Assembly: GCF_041260155.1 (NCBI RefSeq)
Contig: NW_027248375.1
Coordinates: 310,001-374,000 of the forward strand
Reading direction: 5' to 3'
Source: Ptychodera flava
Lineage: Eukaryota > Hemichordata > Enteropneusta > Ptychoderidae
DNA length: 64,000 bases
The notes beneath the pieces are model-generated. The model was not told the origin of the DNA and did not search any database. It worked only from the letters and a program-made list of their open reading frames with translations. Both the position numbers and the translations under genes were made by a program. Of the stretch, positions 25,602 through 36,400 are shown piece by piece. Position 1 is the first letter of the stretch. Each line of letters opens with the position of its first letter.

Positions 25602-26300
25602 TGTGTGTGTGTAACCTTGGTTACGATTGTAAATCATGTGATTAGGTTTACTGTGTGTTGTTGAGTGTGATGACGAAAGTATGGAATTTCATTGATAGCG
25701 TCTTCACCTGCAATGCATTCAAATGCTCATACTGATTTTCACTGCTTGAAGAAAGTACTTTGGTGTGGACGTACATTTAGGAATTATTATCCGTTTTACT
25801 ACCAAGAAAAATTCCCAGACAACGTGGTTGGTCTTTTTACATGACTGTGCTTACAGGTATGTGTATTTGAATACTTTGGTATGGAAAGCAATGAACTTTT
25901 CTCAGAGTGTTGACTTTAGTCTCATCCTGATTGAGATTGTGTAAACGAAGGAAACGCTTACATAATTGTCATTGGTCTTTTTACATGACTATGCTTACAG
26001 AGGAGATAGACTGTGTGTGTTCCTATTGTGTGGCCTGAGTGGAGAGCCAAAGAGAGAGCCTGGGAGAGTTTGTGTCAATCATCGACTCGATTACTGCTAC
26101 CAGGGTTGGAATCCCGGGGTTGGAATACCCTAATGCCCCAGGGACGATCGTCTAGAAGAACTCTGTGTTTAAAGTAGTTTCCTATTGAATAGACTCATCG
26201 TCATAGCAACAGGACGGGCGTTGAGCCACAACTCAAGGAGCAGCCATTGTCCATTGTACAACCATAGGAACATTACCTAAGTGAATGAACCCTAGACAGC
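24523..26300. other. No gene seen; microsatellite inside
   Basis: An open frame at 24720-24941 has no recognisable motif and no clear splice context. AT-rich; contains the AT microsatellite at 25532. Confidence 0.5.
25532..25612. repeat. (AT)n then (GT)n microsatellite
   Basis: Uninterrupted AT run to about 25599, followed by six GT units. Confidence 0.95.
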
Positions 26301-26311
26301 AGCCATTTTAT

Positions 26312-26402
26312 TAGCCTAGAATCCTATTCGTCCACTTGCCTCCGTAGCTCCGACCCGCGGTCGGAGGTACGGAGGCAAGTGGACGAATAGGATTCTAGGC
26401 TA
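26312..26402. mobile_element. 91-bp near-perfect palindrome with 9-bp target duplication
   Basis: Left arm from TAGCCTAGAATCCTATTCG, right arm its complement ending CGAATAGGATTCTAGGCTA, with a CGC loop in the middle and one mismatch in 44 base pairs. The exact 9-base repeat CCATTTTAT flanks it at 26303-26311 and 26403-26411. A 9-bp duplication is typical of Mutator-like elements; the rest is one uninterrupted hairpin with nothing inside. The near-identity of the arms says it is young or kept symmetrical by gene conversion. Confidence 0.9.
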
Positions 26403-26664
26403 CCATTTTATAATTACCTGGAACTTTAAGTGTGGTGGATGCGTGCCTGAAAATACGTTTCCAGTAACACTACTATCAGTTTAAATCATCGTAGACCAGT
26501 GTTTTATTTTTTATTATAATTATTATCATTAGTAGTAGAAGTATTAGTTGTAGTGAAATAAACCTCAATATAAACTGCAACGCAAATTGTACAATAATCA
26601 TTCTTTCCTTTGTTTGTTGATGGGATAATTTGAACTGTTTAGTTGACTGGCTAATGTAAAAGAC

Positions 26665-26666
<2 letters not shown>

Positions 26667-26722
<56 letters not shown>
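26667..26722. repeat. (AT)n microsatellite
   Basis: Uninterrupted AT dinucleotide run. Confidence 0.95.
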
Positions 26723-26726
<4 letters not shown>

Positions 26727-26904
26727 TTATTTGAACGCCAACATTTTTTCGAACAGATGTTTTGGGAAAATATCACCAATTACTACAAAGAAAGATCCCC
26801 GTGAAAGACACTATTGTAGTTGTTGAAAAGTAACTCTGTAGCTGGAACAATGTGTCTGAGTAAGCTGCAATCAAAGTAATGGCATTATTCATAATCCAAA
26901 TCAT

Positions 26905-27111
26905 TCATTGCAATACAATTTCATTCATTTTGAGTAAATCTAGTAATTCTACAAATTCATCATCTTCTTCACCAGCATTGTCATGAGTAAAACGGTTGCC
27001 ACAGTTATCGCTCGCTTGGCAGGAACAAATGTTTGTGCAGGGAAGATTAATTTGACAGCAGATACAACTGATGGCATGTAATAAGAGAAAGCAACTCCAC
27101 ACATCGTTCAT
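26905..27111 (-). pseudogene. Cysteine-rich (CXC-like) gene fragment
   Basis: The 68-codon frame carries CICC, LPCTNICSC and DNCGN, followed by an acidic tail (GEEDDEF). This spacing resembles the CXC tail (CTELCQC) of the FEN1-like gene at 35180-40771 on the same strand. No upstream part of such a gene is recognisable here, so I read it as a stranded tail of another copy. Chance cysteine clustering is possible. Confidence 0.3.
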
Positions 27112-28620
27112 ATTTTATTGTTTGAATTTTGTGTATGATATTGTGTATATTGTAAGAGTATGTTATGTTTGGCTTTTTTATGTAAAGTGTTGATTTGTCA
27201 TGGCGAAACGTACCTCTAATCTACGTGTCCAGCCCTGAACCCGCGCTGGAGTGGAAAGACTACTGTGACACTGCGATCCTTTGATGCTACATTTCGAGAA
27301 CAGAGTTGTCATCATCAGTCGCTTAAAATTCATTTTCGGTTGGCGAAACGTGTAGTGATTGACCACCTTGCTCCACTGAAGTTAAGTTTGTTTAAGTAGG
27401 GAAGTTAGAATGTCTACCGTTCGGTCTGGTTGTGTTTGTGTATATGATCATGTGAATCTGAGTCGAATATATATGCATGGTCACCCATTTATTCAGTATC
27501 TTTCAGCATGTCAAACAGTGTAAGTAGTATCACGTATCAAACAAAGTTCATGAAAAAATTGACGCCTTTGTCCCTTTGATTCAAAGTTCTTAAGCACCTC
27601 CGAGTTCTGCCAAACATGATATGCTGTCTTTTTTTTTACTTTGCAATGAACTGGAATGTATCTGTTGTGTGTGTGTGTTCTGAAGTCGAGAATGTTAAAT
27701 TGTTGCATCGATGACCTTCATAGATAATCAGGTCTAAAGATCTGATTTCTTGAGAAGATATTTCGAAAATTTCAGAGTAGGATGCACATTTTATGTTTGA
27801 TATGAATTTATTTCTGTTGAACTATTATAATAACAAGGACATCGACAGACCAGCAGCACGCTGTTTTTAAACGTGATTTACTTTATCCACAGGAAAAAGC
27901 AGCTGCTGATTCGGAAAAAGAACGTTCGTGGTTGTTTAAATTTTTCGAGTTCATGGAAATTATTCTATTATTTTTCTATTTTGGTTTCTTTAAATTTATT
28001 GCACAAGTATATAATTACATAATAACATTTGATTTGCAACCATTTTAAAGCTATACTGACACGATTTGTGCTGTGAAATATTGCATACTTTTCAATCGAG
28101 ATTGACATCGCCCCTGGACCTCAGCTCATTTCATGAGCAGTCCGCCAATAACAGTTCAGTTGGTCGAGACAAACTATGTCTGCTCTATGATTAGCTCCGA
28201 TACAGACTGAAAAACAAATGCTAGATATTCGGCAAGTAGGCCTAGTTTGATTGGCACGGGGTCAGTTTAGGTGTCAGACTATACTTAAGTTTGCATTATG
28301 TAGTAGAGAGGGAAGACTTTACTGTCTATGTTTGCATTGAGTCCACGTCATTTGTTCGCGGACGCGAATATACTTTTAGTTTTCGGCGGCGATTAATTTT
28401 GAATGCTGGACTTTATTTGGCAAACATGTATAGCATAAGACAAAGACGTACTATTTGGATTTTCGGCCGTTATTTGTTTTGTACTGGAACAGTTTTATTA
28501 AATGCGTGTCACAGGAAAATGAGGTAAAATAACGTAAACTACAATGAGCAGCTTCTCAGTTGTGCACAAGATGTATCACCAGCTTTTGTTCGAAGCTCAG
28601 TTTAGTGTTGAATGAGTAAG
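27112..28620. other. No gene seen
   Basis: Frames at 27178-27366 (minus), 27511-27708 (minus) and 28291-28527 (plus) show no recognisable domain or splice context. No clear repeat structure noted. Confidence 0.5.
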
Positions 28621-28625
28621 CTTAA

Positions 28626-29442
28626 AGGGCCATTATATGTAACTTTTGACCATTTTTTACCTCGGAAAATTCCATGTTGGAGGCTCATATTTGTTGCAAA
28701 ATGTTGTTTTACGAAGAAACAAACATGATCAGTGATGTTATAGCCACATAAAACTGCTAATTTTGTTCAAACGTACGTGTTGCCCTTCCGAGCTCGTTTG
28801 TTGACGTCTGGCATGCTCAGCGTGCTGGGGAGAACAAAGATAATGTTGACGCCGCGATCACGCGATATTTACAAGTTCACGTTTATTGCGGGATCAAACA
28901 GCATTGCGTCGTGAATTGCAAGACATCTGGCTACGGAACGTGCTCGGACAATTGACTACGACGTAAATGTATACTGTCACCTGTTCCAAGTTTGCAACAG
29001 TTACCATGGCAAGCGAAAATCTGACCAATCACAGATTTTAAGCGGATGGCCGCTTTTAAAAAACAGCGCCCTCACATGGGCATTTTGAATACCAAGGAAC
29101 GCCCCTTTGACCATATATGGGCATATTTAGATTACAGGTGACTGTATACCTGTAAGTACCGGGCATAAGTAATGAATATTTGTTTTGAAATTGCTGTAAA
29201 TGGCTCGCGCAGGTGCAGAAGAATGCCTATGTTGCAATCCGCGTGTCAACAGAGTTTGTATTTCTGTCCGGACAAAAATTGAAATTTTCGTTGTAAAATC
29301 ACATGTTATTTAGTTTTAGGGCATGTAATGTTTCCGAACAATATGCGATTCTATGTTATTTGACAGATTATTCAACATGAGCCAGTGATCATTTCAATCA
29401 AAACTAACGGAAAAATCTCCAGAAGATACAGCTAATGGAACT
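28626..29442. mobile_element. TTAA-flanked TIR element A (817 bp)
   Basis: Flanked by TTAA at 28622-28625 and 29443-29446. Ends are short imperfect inverted repeats: AGGGCCATTATATGTAAC at the left and, in reverse complement, AGTTCCATTAGCTGTATC at the right. No protein. The TTAA duplication suggests the piggyBac type, although the ends do not start with CCC; the assignment is inference. Confidence 0.6.
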
Positions 29443-29446
29443 TTAA

Positions 29447-30710
29447 GGGAGCATTCGTTTTTTACGGGGAAGGGGTCGGTGGAACTTGAGCGACAAGTGA
29501 AATGTAAAAGGTGACCCCCCTCCAAATCAAATTTCTAAAATTTGACCCCCCCGAAATTAATCAAATGTAACATGTGACCCCCCCCCCAAAAAAAAAATCA
29601 TCAGGTTTGATTCATTAACCCTTCGCACCCTATGGCCCTGGGTACAGTACAAAATTAGGCCCTTCAAACGTGTTTGCAAGAAAAAGAGTTACCCTCTCCA
29701 ACTTTCATGAAAAAAAAACCCCAAAAAACAGCGAGCCTCCCCCAAATGTCACAGTCCGTATCATTAATATCTTAAATATTTGGTTCTTATATAGCGCACA
29801 TATCCACAAGTAGATGTGATCAAGGCGCTTACAATTATTATAACCCCTGGTCACTGGACCTAATATTATACCACTCAACTCCCTGGGGAGCAGACAACAG
29901 CTCACATGTGCAGCCAATAAGCGCAGCAGAGCTAAACGCACACATAACAACCTCTGTCCTACCAGGTACCCATCACTCCTGGGTGGGGAGAAGCAATGAG
30001 GAATAAAGTGCCTTGCCCAAGGACACAACACCACAGCCATGCCGGGGCTCGAACTCACCATCCTTTGATCGTGAGTCCACTGCTCTAGCCACTGGCCCAT
30101 GATGCCTTAATTGACTTATAATTTCCCATTTGACCTTTGAACTTTCAAAGAATCTTTTTTGAACTTTACAAATAATCACTCGCTGAAATTCCAATATCAT
30201 ATTGGTTTTTCAGATCTGCTCTTTCAAATACAATATTCTCGTCATGTACATTTATATCAATTGTCAAACTTTTTAAAGCACAAATTTTAATAGCTAGTTT
30301 TGTATTGGAAACAAACTATTCATAGTTTCCTCATAGACAAAATAGTGAATCAACATTTCGGTGAAATTCCAAAATCAAATTTCTTGCTCACACATGTACC
30401 GGTAACTACCCTAGTCTGATCAAGTACATTTATACCAATAATCAAGAGTGTATAAATGTACAGATTTAGGTAGTTTTGTATTTAAAAGAAATTATTCATA
30501 GTTTCCTCATAAATTACTCATAGATTTTGTATGGAGGATCGAGCAAATTCCAAAGTCAATTTTTTTCCATAACTCCTTGCAAACCTTTGTAAAATTTGAC
30601 TCCCCCTTCCAATCATTGATTGTAAAATTTGACCCCCCCCTAAAAGACTTTCGTAAAAGTAATCCCCCTGATTTCCACCGACCTTCTCCCTGTAAAAACG
30701 CTATGCTCCC
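29447..30710. mobile_element. TTAA-flanked TIR element B, with SINE inside
   Basis: Inverted ends of about 37 bp: GGGAGCATTCGTTTTTTACG... and, in reverse complement from 30710, GGGAGCATAGCGTTTTTACA..., both continuing to GGTCGGTGGA. The left flank is TTAA (29443-29446), shared with element A; the right flank is TTAG (30711-30714), one base off. The interior repeats TGACCCCCC and TTTGACCCCC phrases near both ends. A tRNA-type SINE has inserted into it (29765-30110). Confidence 0.7.
29765..30110 (-). mobile_element. tRNA-derived SINE
   Basis: Read on the minus strand, the head has a box A-like TGGCTAGAGCAGTGG and a box B-like GAGTTCGAGCC spaced as in a tRNA. A central part with CTTGGGCAAGGCACTTTATT follows, and a 3' tail with AAGCGCCTTGA and GCGCTATATAAGAACC, as in many invertebrate SINEs. 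About 345 bp, apparently full length. It would be mobilised by a partner LINE; none is in the window. Confidence 0.8.
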
Positions 30711-30839
30711 TTAGCGTTCTGCGTAACAGTGCGCGCTTGCGACCAGTAAGTTCACACCTTTTGTAAGCGCATCGGAAACTGAAGTTTTAAGCTGGACTAT
30801 AACTCTGACAATTTCAACTGTTCTCTCATTCCCGGCCAT
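30711..30839 (-). CDS. Possible small ORF or first exon (MAGNERTVE...)
   Basis: On the minus strand an NRF1-like motif CGCATGCGCA (30938-30947) lies about 100 bp before an ATG (30839) in the context CATATGGCC. The frame runs 42 codons to a stop at the border of element B; a possible donor (AAAAG|GTGTGA) lies after about 27 codons. The peptide is not recognised. The only support is the promoter-like motif and start context, so this may be chance or a non-coding transcript. Confidence 0.2.
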   Translation of the reverse strand: MAGNERTVEIVRVIVQLKTSVSDALTKGVNLLVASAHCYAER

Positions 30840-31064
30840 ATGCTTGATATTTCGCTTTTGTGGACCATGCTTTCGAAATCGATGGCTACCTTTGGTGCCA
30901 AGGCATACTTCCTTCCGGCAGCTTGGAAGAAGAGTGACGCATGCGCACTCGTACAAGTGGAATTAACGTAATCTACCTACTTGAGGTAGTCTTGACTAAT
31001 CTGGAAACCGTAAAGACACAATGTTCATTTTTGTTAAAATCTAACACACTTCAGAGTATGTTAT

Positions 31065-33124
31065 CAGGGCTGTCAATGTTTTTCAGAATAGAAGGGTACA
31101 AGTGAAAGAACAGGAGGGTACAGCCTTGTGCGGAGCGAAGCGGAGCAAGGCGTGCGCGCAAGCGCACGCGGGGGGAGGCCAGGAGGGGGGTGTCCCCCCT
31201 CCTGAAGCTGAAGCTTTTCTAATTATTCATCTTCAATTGGTGGCCTGTGGTGGCACTTTTGAGGGCAATTTACTGTCAAGTTTATTATAACTGAAGTATA
31301 AAAAGTAACTTGAAATTGAATCTTGTGAAATAAATTATGGAAGACAAACAGAAGTATTACAGAGTTTATATGTTTATTGATACACCAGGTTATTATTATT
31401 ATTTGCCTACAAATTGTGTTGAATTACAACCTGCTTAATAAAGATCATAATCTGAACCATAATCAGAATCACTGGAGTACTCATCTAAGCCCAAGGCTTG
31501 TATCGGTACAGTACCAGCTGACAATACCTCAATATTGTGTGATTCTCAGGCTGATGAAACAGTAGCTTCAGCAGAAACCACATCTGCAAAAACTATTTCT
31601 TCAGATCACGGTCCCTCCACAAAAGTGTTCAGATGTAGCTTTAGAAACTACACCTGCAGAAACTATTTCTTAAGAAACAACATCTGCAGAAAGTAATTCA
31701 ATAATTGTAATACGTTCCCATTCAAAAACAGCTAATCGTATTAGAATCTAAAAAAATATTGTCCCCACTGTAAAACTGATGTCATAACGTCACGACAAAA
31801 AATTCCGATCTGCGTCTGGTTGATACTGCTGTAATTTTATTTTGTCTGTTTCAAGACCTCTCCTCAGAGTTACCGGCTATGAATTTCCAGTGTGAAAATT
31901 TACAAATGTAATGGGGTAAATACGAGACCATTACCAGAGACAATTTGAGTAGACGCTACGTCATACAAACAATTACAATACTCAAGTTTACATCCACGGA
32001 AATTGCGTGCCTTCGTTGTCCGTCGGCCTCTCAGTTGACAAGATTGAGAGTATGTTGATTTATTACGTAGTAAATCCTTGCGCGTGAAAGTTAACGATCA
32101 AATATTTTCTCCTGATGACTATCATAGTATCTATTCTGATATCCCTCACAATAGTCAGAGTTTTGTCGAAACCCACGCCTGCCAAGTGGGTAGGCTCACT
32201 ACATGCATGTTATATCCATATCCAAAACATGGTTTACCGCCGCGCCGCACGTACGTGCAAGATACCGCGAAAGTATATAGTCAAGCCTGGCTAAATTTTG
32301 TGATTGCCCTAAACATTAAAAAATGTTGGTCTTGGTAAATGATTTTGAAGGATCGGAATACCGATATTTGCTTTTGAGGAAAGATTTCGGATGTCGGAAA
32401 ATATTTATCAAACTTCAATACTCGGGCCTTCGAAACAATCACAGTACACAGCATGTACTACCGTATGAATACATTTCATAGAACGGCGGCTTGGTGCAAA
32501 CAAATTCAGTGGTAGTCAAAACTCACTAAAAATTATGTCAATCCCCACAAAGTTTGTTTTGCGTTGAGTAAACGATTCTTACTTATTGTTAAGAGTGTTC
32601 ACGATCTGCAAACGGGAAAACAAATCAAAAATTCCAGTCGCTAAATACACGTAATGCTATGGCACTTTGCTCAGACGCGGCGTGAAATCTACATTGCATG
32701 CTATACCATTGATGGATTGAAACCCCGATCACTGAAATTCCTCAGGAAAATAAAATGATTTACAAATATTGACATTACTTTTATATCCAGAGCTAGTGTG
32801 AGCCTCTCGGGGGTCTTTTTTGGACCCATCCAACGAGGCTGTCGACTTTCGTAGCCATATCGATCGTGTACGTCCGAAAACCAATCAGAACACGTAAAGC
32901 TTTTTGACAGTACCGATTAAAACCAATCAGAAATCGGCTACCAACGAGCCTTAGGGGCTGCGCCTCTGTAGCACAGCGCAGCCAACGGTAGAATTGGACA
33001 GGAAAGATTTCATAACGTGTGTAAAGATCATTATTGCAGGCCTTGAATAGGGAAAACAGGCGGCGGCAAGACCTGTGTCAGACGGCGATTTGCCGCCGGT
33101 GACCGGCTATAATTGACAGCCCTG
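31065..33124. mobile_element. hAT-like element, about 2.06 kb, no intact protein
   Basis: Ends are CAGGGCTGTCAAT and its complement ATTGACAGCCCTG, the classic CAGGG-type terminus of hAT elements. The 6-base repeat TGTTAT flanks it (31059-31064, 33125-33130); hAT normally makes 8 bp. The left subterminal part is G/C-rich with GGAGCGAAGCGGAGCAAGGC and a GGGGGG-rich run. I recognise no transposase in its frames; the ORF at 32078-32338 has no motif. Confidence 0.7.
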
Positions 33125-33463
33125 TGTTATGGTTTCAAACTTTTCGTCCGCTCAAAGGCCATATTACACGGATTCATAAATTTACCAAAAATCAAAAAAT
33201 GACAAAAATCACTCAAGGAGGGGTTGACTAATCTCTCGGAGGGATTCTGCGATCTGCAGCTTGCTACCGACAGTGACACATTCACATAACAATGTGTGCA
33301 CACAGTAGCTGGATAAACGCTACGCCTTGACGATTATTTATCCTGGACGTCATCACAGCTTTGACTAGAGCCGACTGCCTCGCCTTCATTCGGCATGGGA
33401 GCATTGTGTAGTTCGGATTCCGGTGTAACGGCAGGAAGTCGAGCTCATAAGTCTACCTTCAAA
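33125..33463 (+). promoter_or_regulatory. Probable promoter and 5' UTR of the NACHT-WD40 gene
   Basis: The segment upstream of the ATG at 33464 has a GGACGTCATCAC (CRE-like) phrase near 33347 and higher G+C than its surroundings. No TATA box is evident. The role is inferred from the position before the first coding exon. Confidence 0.3.
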
Positions 33464-36400
33464 ATGGCTGACAAAATCAGGTAATATTGCGAATATTAAC
33501 TGTATTGCGAAATTTAACTATACAATGAAATCCTCGCTATTGAGATTCACGCTATAGCATATGCATATACAGCAAAAACGTTTCAGTAATTGCAAGTTCG
33601 CAAAGCAACCATTTTATCCGGGTGGCCACAGGGTTTAACATCCATGCTTTCATTCATCAAACGACGATAGCTGCGAATATTCAGTCATTCTCCTAAATGG
33701 ATTTATATCATGGAACCTGCTTACATCATCAAAATAGAAACATTGTATTTGATCTACGTTGCCATATCATGCATACTGTATATAGGCCTACTGCATGACT
33801 AATGCATTCCAACATGTAAAACCAGATCGGTCACTGTCATCAGTTGACCGAGAAATCGAAGGATTTGACAGAATTGTCCATTGTTTTACCTATCTGATCA
33901 AACAAGAGATCAGTGAACCTGTCTTGCAACAAAAGCTATAAGATATGTGTAACGTCGGACGGGTTTGTGAACAAACAAGAATAGTTATGGCACTGAAAGC
34001 GACAGTTGATGTTTCCATTTGCCTTGCCATAACAAACATGGCGGGTGGTCACTATGGCTACCAAACTGAAACACAAGCGTTGAGAACAATACGTGATAGC
34101 AAAATCAATGCTAGTACAGTAATTGTTGCCGACTAGTTATGATATTAATGTTTCCCTGGAAAGTGAAAATCAACGTAATGTTCACTAGCTGATATTGCTG
34201 TTATTTGCTTGTGAGGAAAAACAGGGAAATAGTTCCAATTGCACAATTGTTGTTGCAATTTCAATTGCGTTTATAGTCTGTGGGCCAAACCCTGAAAAGG
34301 GCTCTAGAAATAGCATTTCGTTGCATAGGGTCTTTGAGATACTTGGTATGAGCTTCAAATATTTGTTTATAGTGTGTGTATAAAGGAAAAAGATACTTAA
34401 CCCAATAGAATACGGTCACAAGGGAGATTTTTGACCAAAAAATATGCTTTTTCACATATTTTCTCTAAAACAAGGTAGATCCATGCAAGTGTGTTATCCT
34501 TCACATGTATTGATTTTTTTCTGAATGTTGTTTACTGGATATTAACAAAAAATTCTTGGAAATTTGAAATATTGACAAGAAATCAAAATTTTACCAATAA
34601 CTTGAAATTTCAGTGTTTTTTCCCAATTTGTAGATATCAGCACAGGTGCATTGCCTTTATCTCGATCACCAATATTTTGTACTGCAATATCAAATCTACT
34701 CACTGGCAATGTAAATCTAGACGACACAATATAGAATATTGTACCAAAAACTATTTATTTATAGGTTTTTACCCCAAAATTAAGATATATGTGCCAATGT
34801 ATTGTGTTCAATGTAACTGAAAGAGATATTTGAATTGTGTATTTAAAATTGTTGGCAAGTGATTTTCTTTTCAGAATTTTACACATAAACATGTAGTTTC
34901 GACCAAAAATTGATTTTCTTTCACAATTAAGATGGTCATGCCAATGCATTCTATGTGATGTTCATTGCTGGAGTTCCGTACCGGGTCTACAGAACTAAAA
35001 ATCAGTTCTTTTCCTGTGCAAAAAACATGAAATGCTCATTACTTTTTCTTATGACAATTCATTTCCTTTTCACTTGTCAGATAATGACCTTAGAATTTAA
35101 CCATGTAACCAGTTTACATTAATTGAGACAGTAAAATTAATATCAAATGTGGTTTTATTTTTCAAAGGCATCTATCAGTTCATTCATTGTCACTGTCAAT
35201 GTCTGAAGCGCTGTCATCTCCTGGTTCACTTTCCTCATCGTTCTGTGAGTTTGAACATGAAACACATTGACATAACTCTGTGCATAGCAGGTCCACCTCT
35301 CTACAAGAACATCTTGACGAGCATCCAGACTTTTTGCATTTACAGCTTACAAAATTGATGACAGAATCTGGTGCAGGGGGAAGTGTCATCCACTGGATTG
35401 ATACATCTGAGTCTTGCACTATCCATCCATGTCCATGTGGGCTTGGTGCATCCATTTTGGCCTGCAAACATCGCCTGTAAATTGCTGTTTGGTAGTTTGC
35501 ACGCTGTGTATGCAATTTCAGACTATCTCTGTTAGGAGGGAGGGCACCATCATTTTGTGAACCAAGACGAAAGCAATTGTATCTTGCTTCATTTACATCA
35601 CTGCACCTAATTTGGCCATACACATCACACACAAATGATTCTATTGTGTGAACAGTTCATCAGAAAGTATCCATGCTGCCCCAAGTTGTTGGAATGTACT
35701 TGTATAGTTATCATTGGCCAGCAACATATTTGCCATCTTCTTCTTGCCCTTGCCTTTGAAAGCACTTACACTGTCACAACCTGAGAATACATGAAGACCA
35801 ACAAGAGCTTCTGCAGTTCTGTCTCCCAATATCTCTACTACCTTGTTGATGTGTATTATCTGACCATTTTTGCTGGTTTGATGTAATATCAGCTGGCCTT
35901 GTAATTGATGTGCACAGCTCACGGCTAACATGAAGACATCTGTATCAGGACTGCGAATGACAATGTTGTCTACCTCCCCAACACGTGATGCATGTTGAGC
36001 ATGGAGTAGTAGTCTTGTGTCAGCCTCTTCATGGTCACACTGCAATTCTGGTATTTCAGTTACATCCATGACACCATTTGCTGAACGCAATCTGTAGCAA
36101 AGCTCACCCTTGGTAACATACATGGTGATACCCTGCAGGCACTCTGATTCATATTCTTTCCATGATTCAAACAGAAAGAATAGGAGAGATCCTTTATTCT
36201 TACCAGAGGCAAGGAACTTTTGTAATTGCCTTGGCATGTTCAGGGATGGACGTGTGATACGAATCTCATTGAAGGTACATGTACCAGTGGTGGCTCAACG
36301 TTTTCTTTCTGCATTCTTTATGGATGGTTCTCTGTACTGATCAATGACAAAGTCTATTCTTGTGGCGCCATACTTTGATGCGATTGCTCTCAACTGGTAA

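Noticed and set aside
25422-25637. Frame rich in IYIYIY
   Set aside because: Translation of the AT microsatellite; same for frames in 55706-55987 and 63675-63936.
30040-30110. tRNA gene
   Set aside because: Box A and box B are present but the sequence continues into a SINE body and the cloverleaf is degenerate.
29705-30200. Minus-strand frames of 131 and 75 codons
   Set aside because: They read through the tRNA-type SINE and its flanks.
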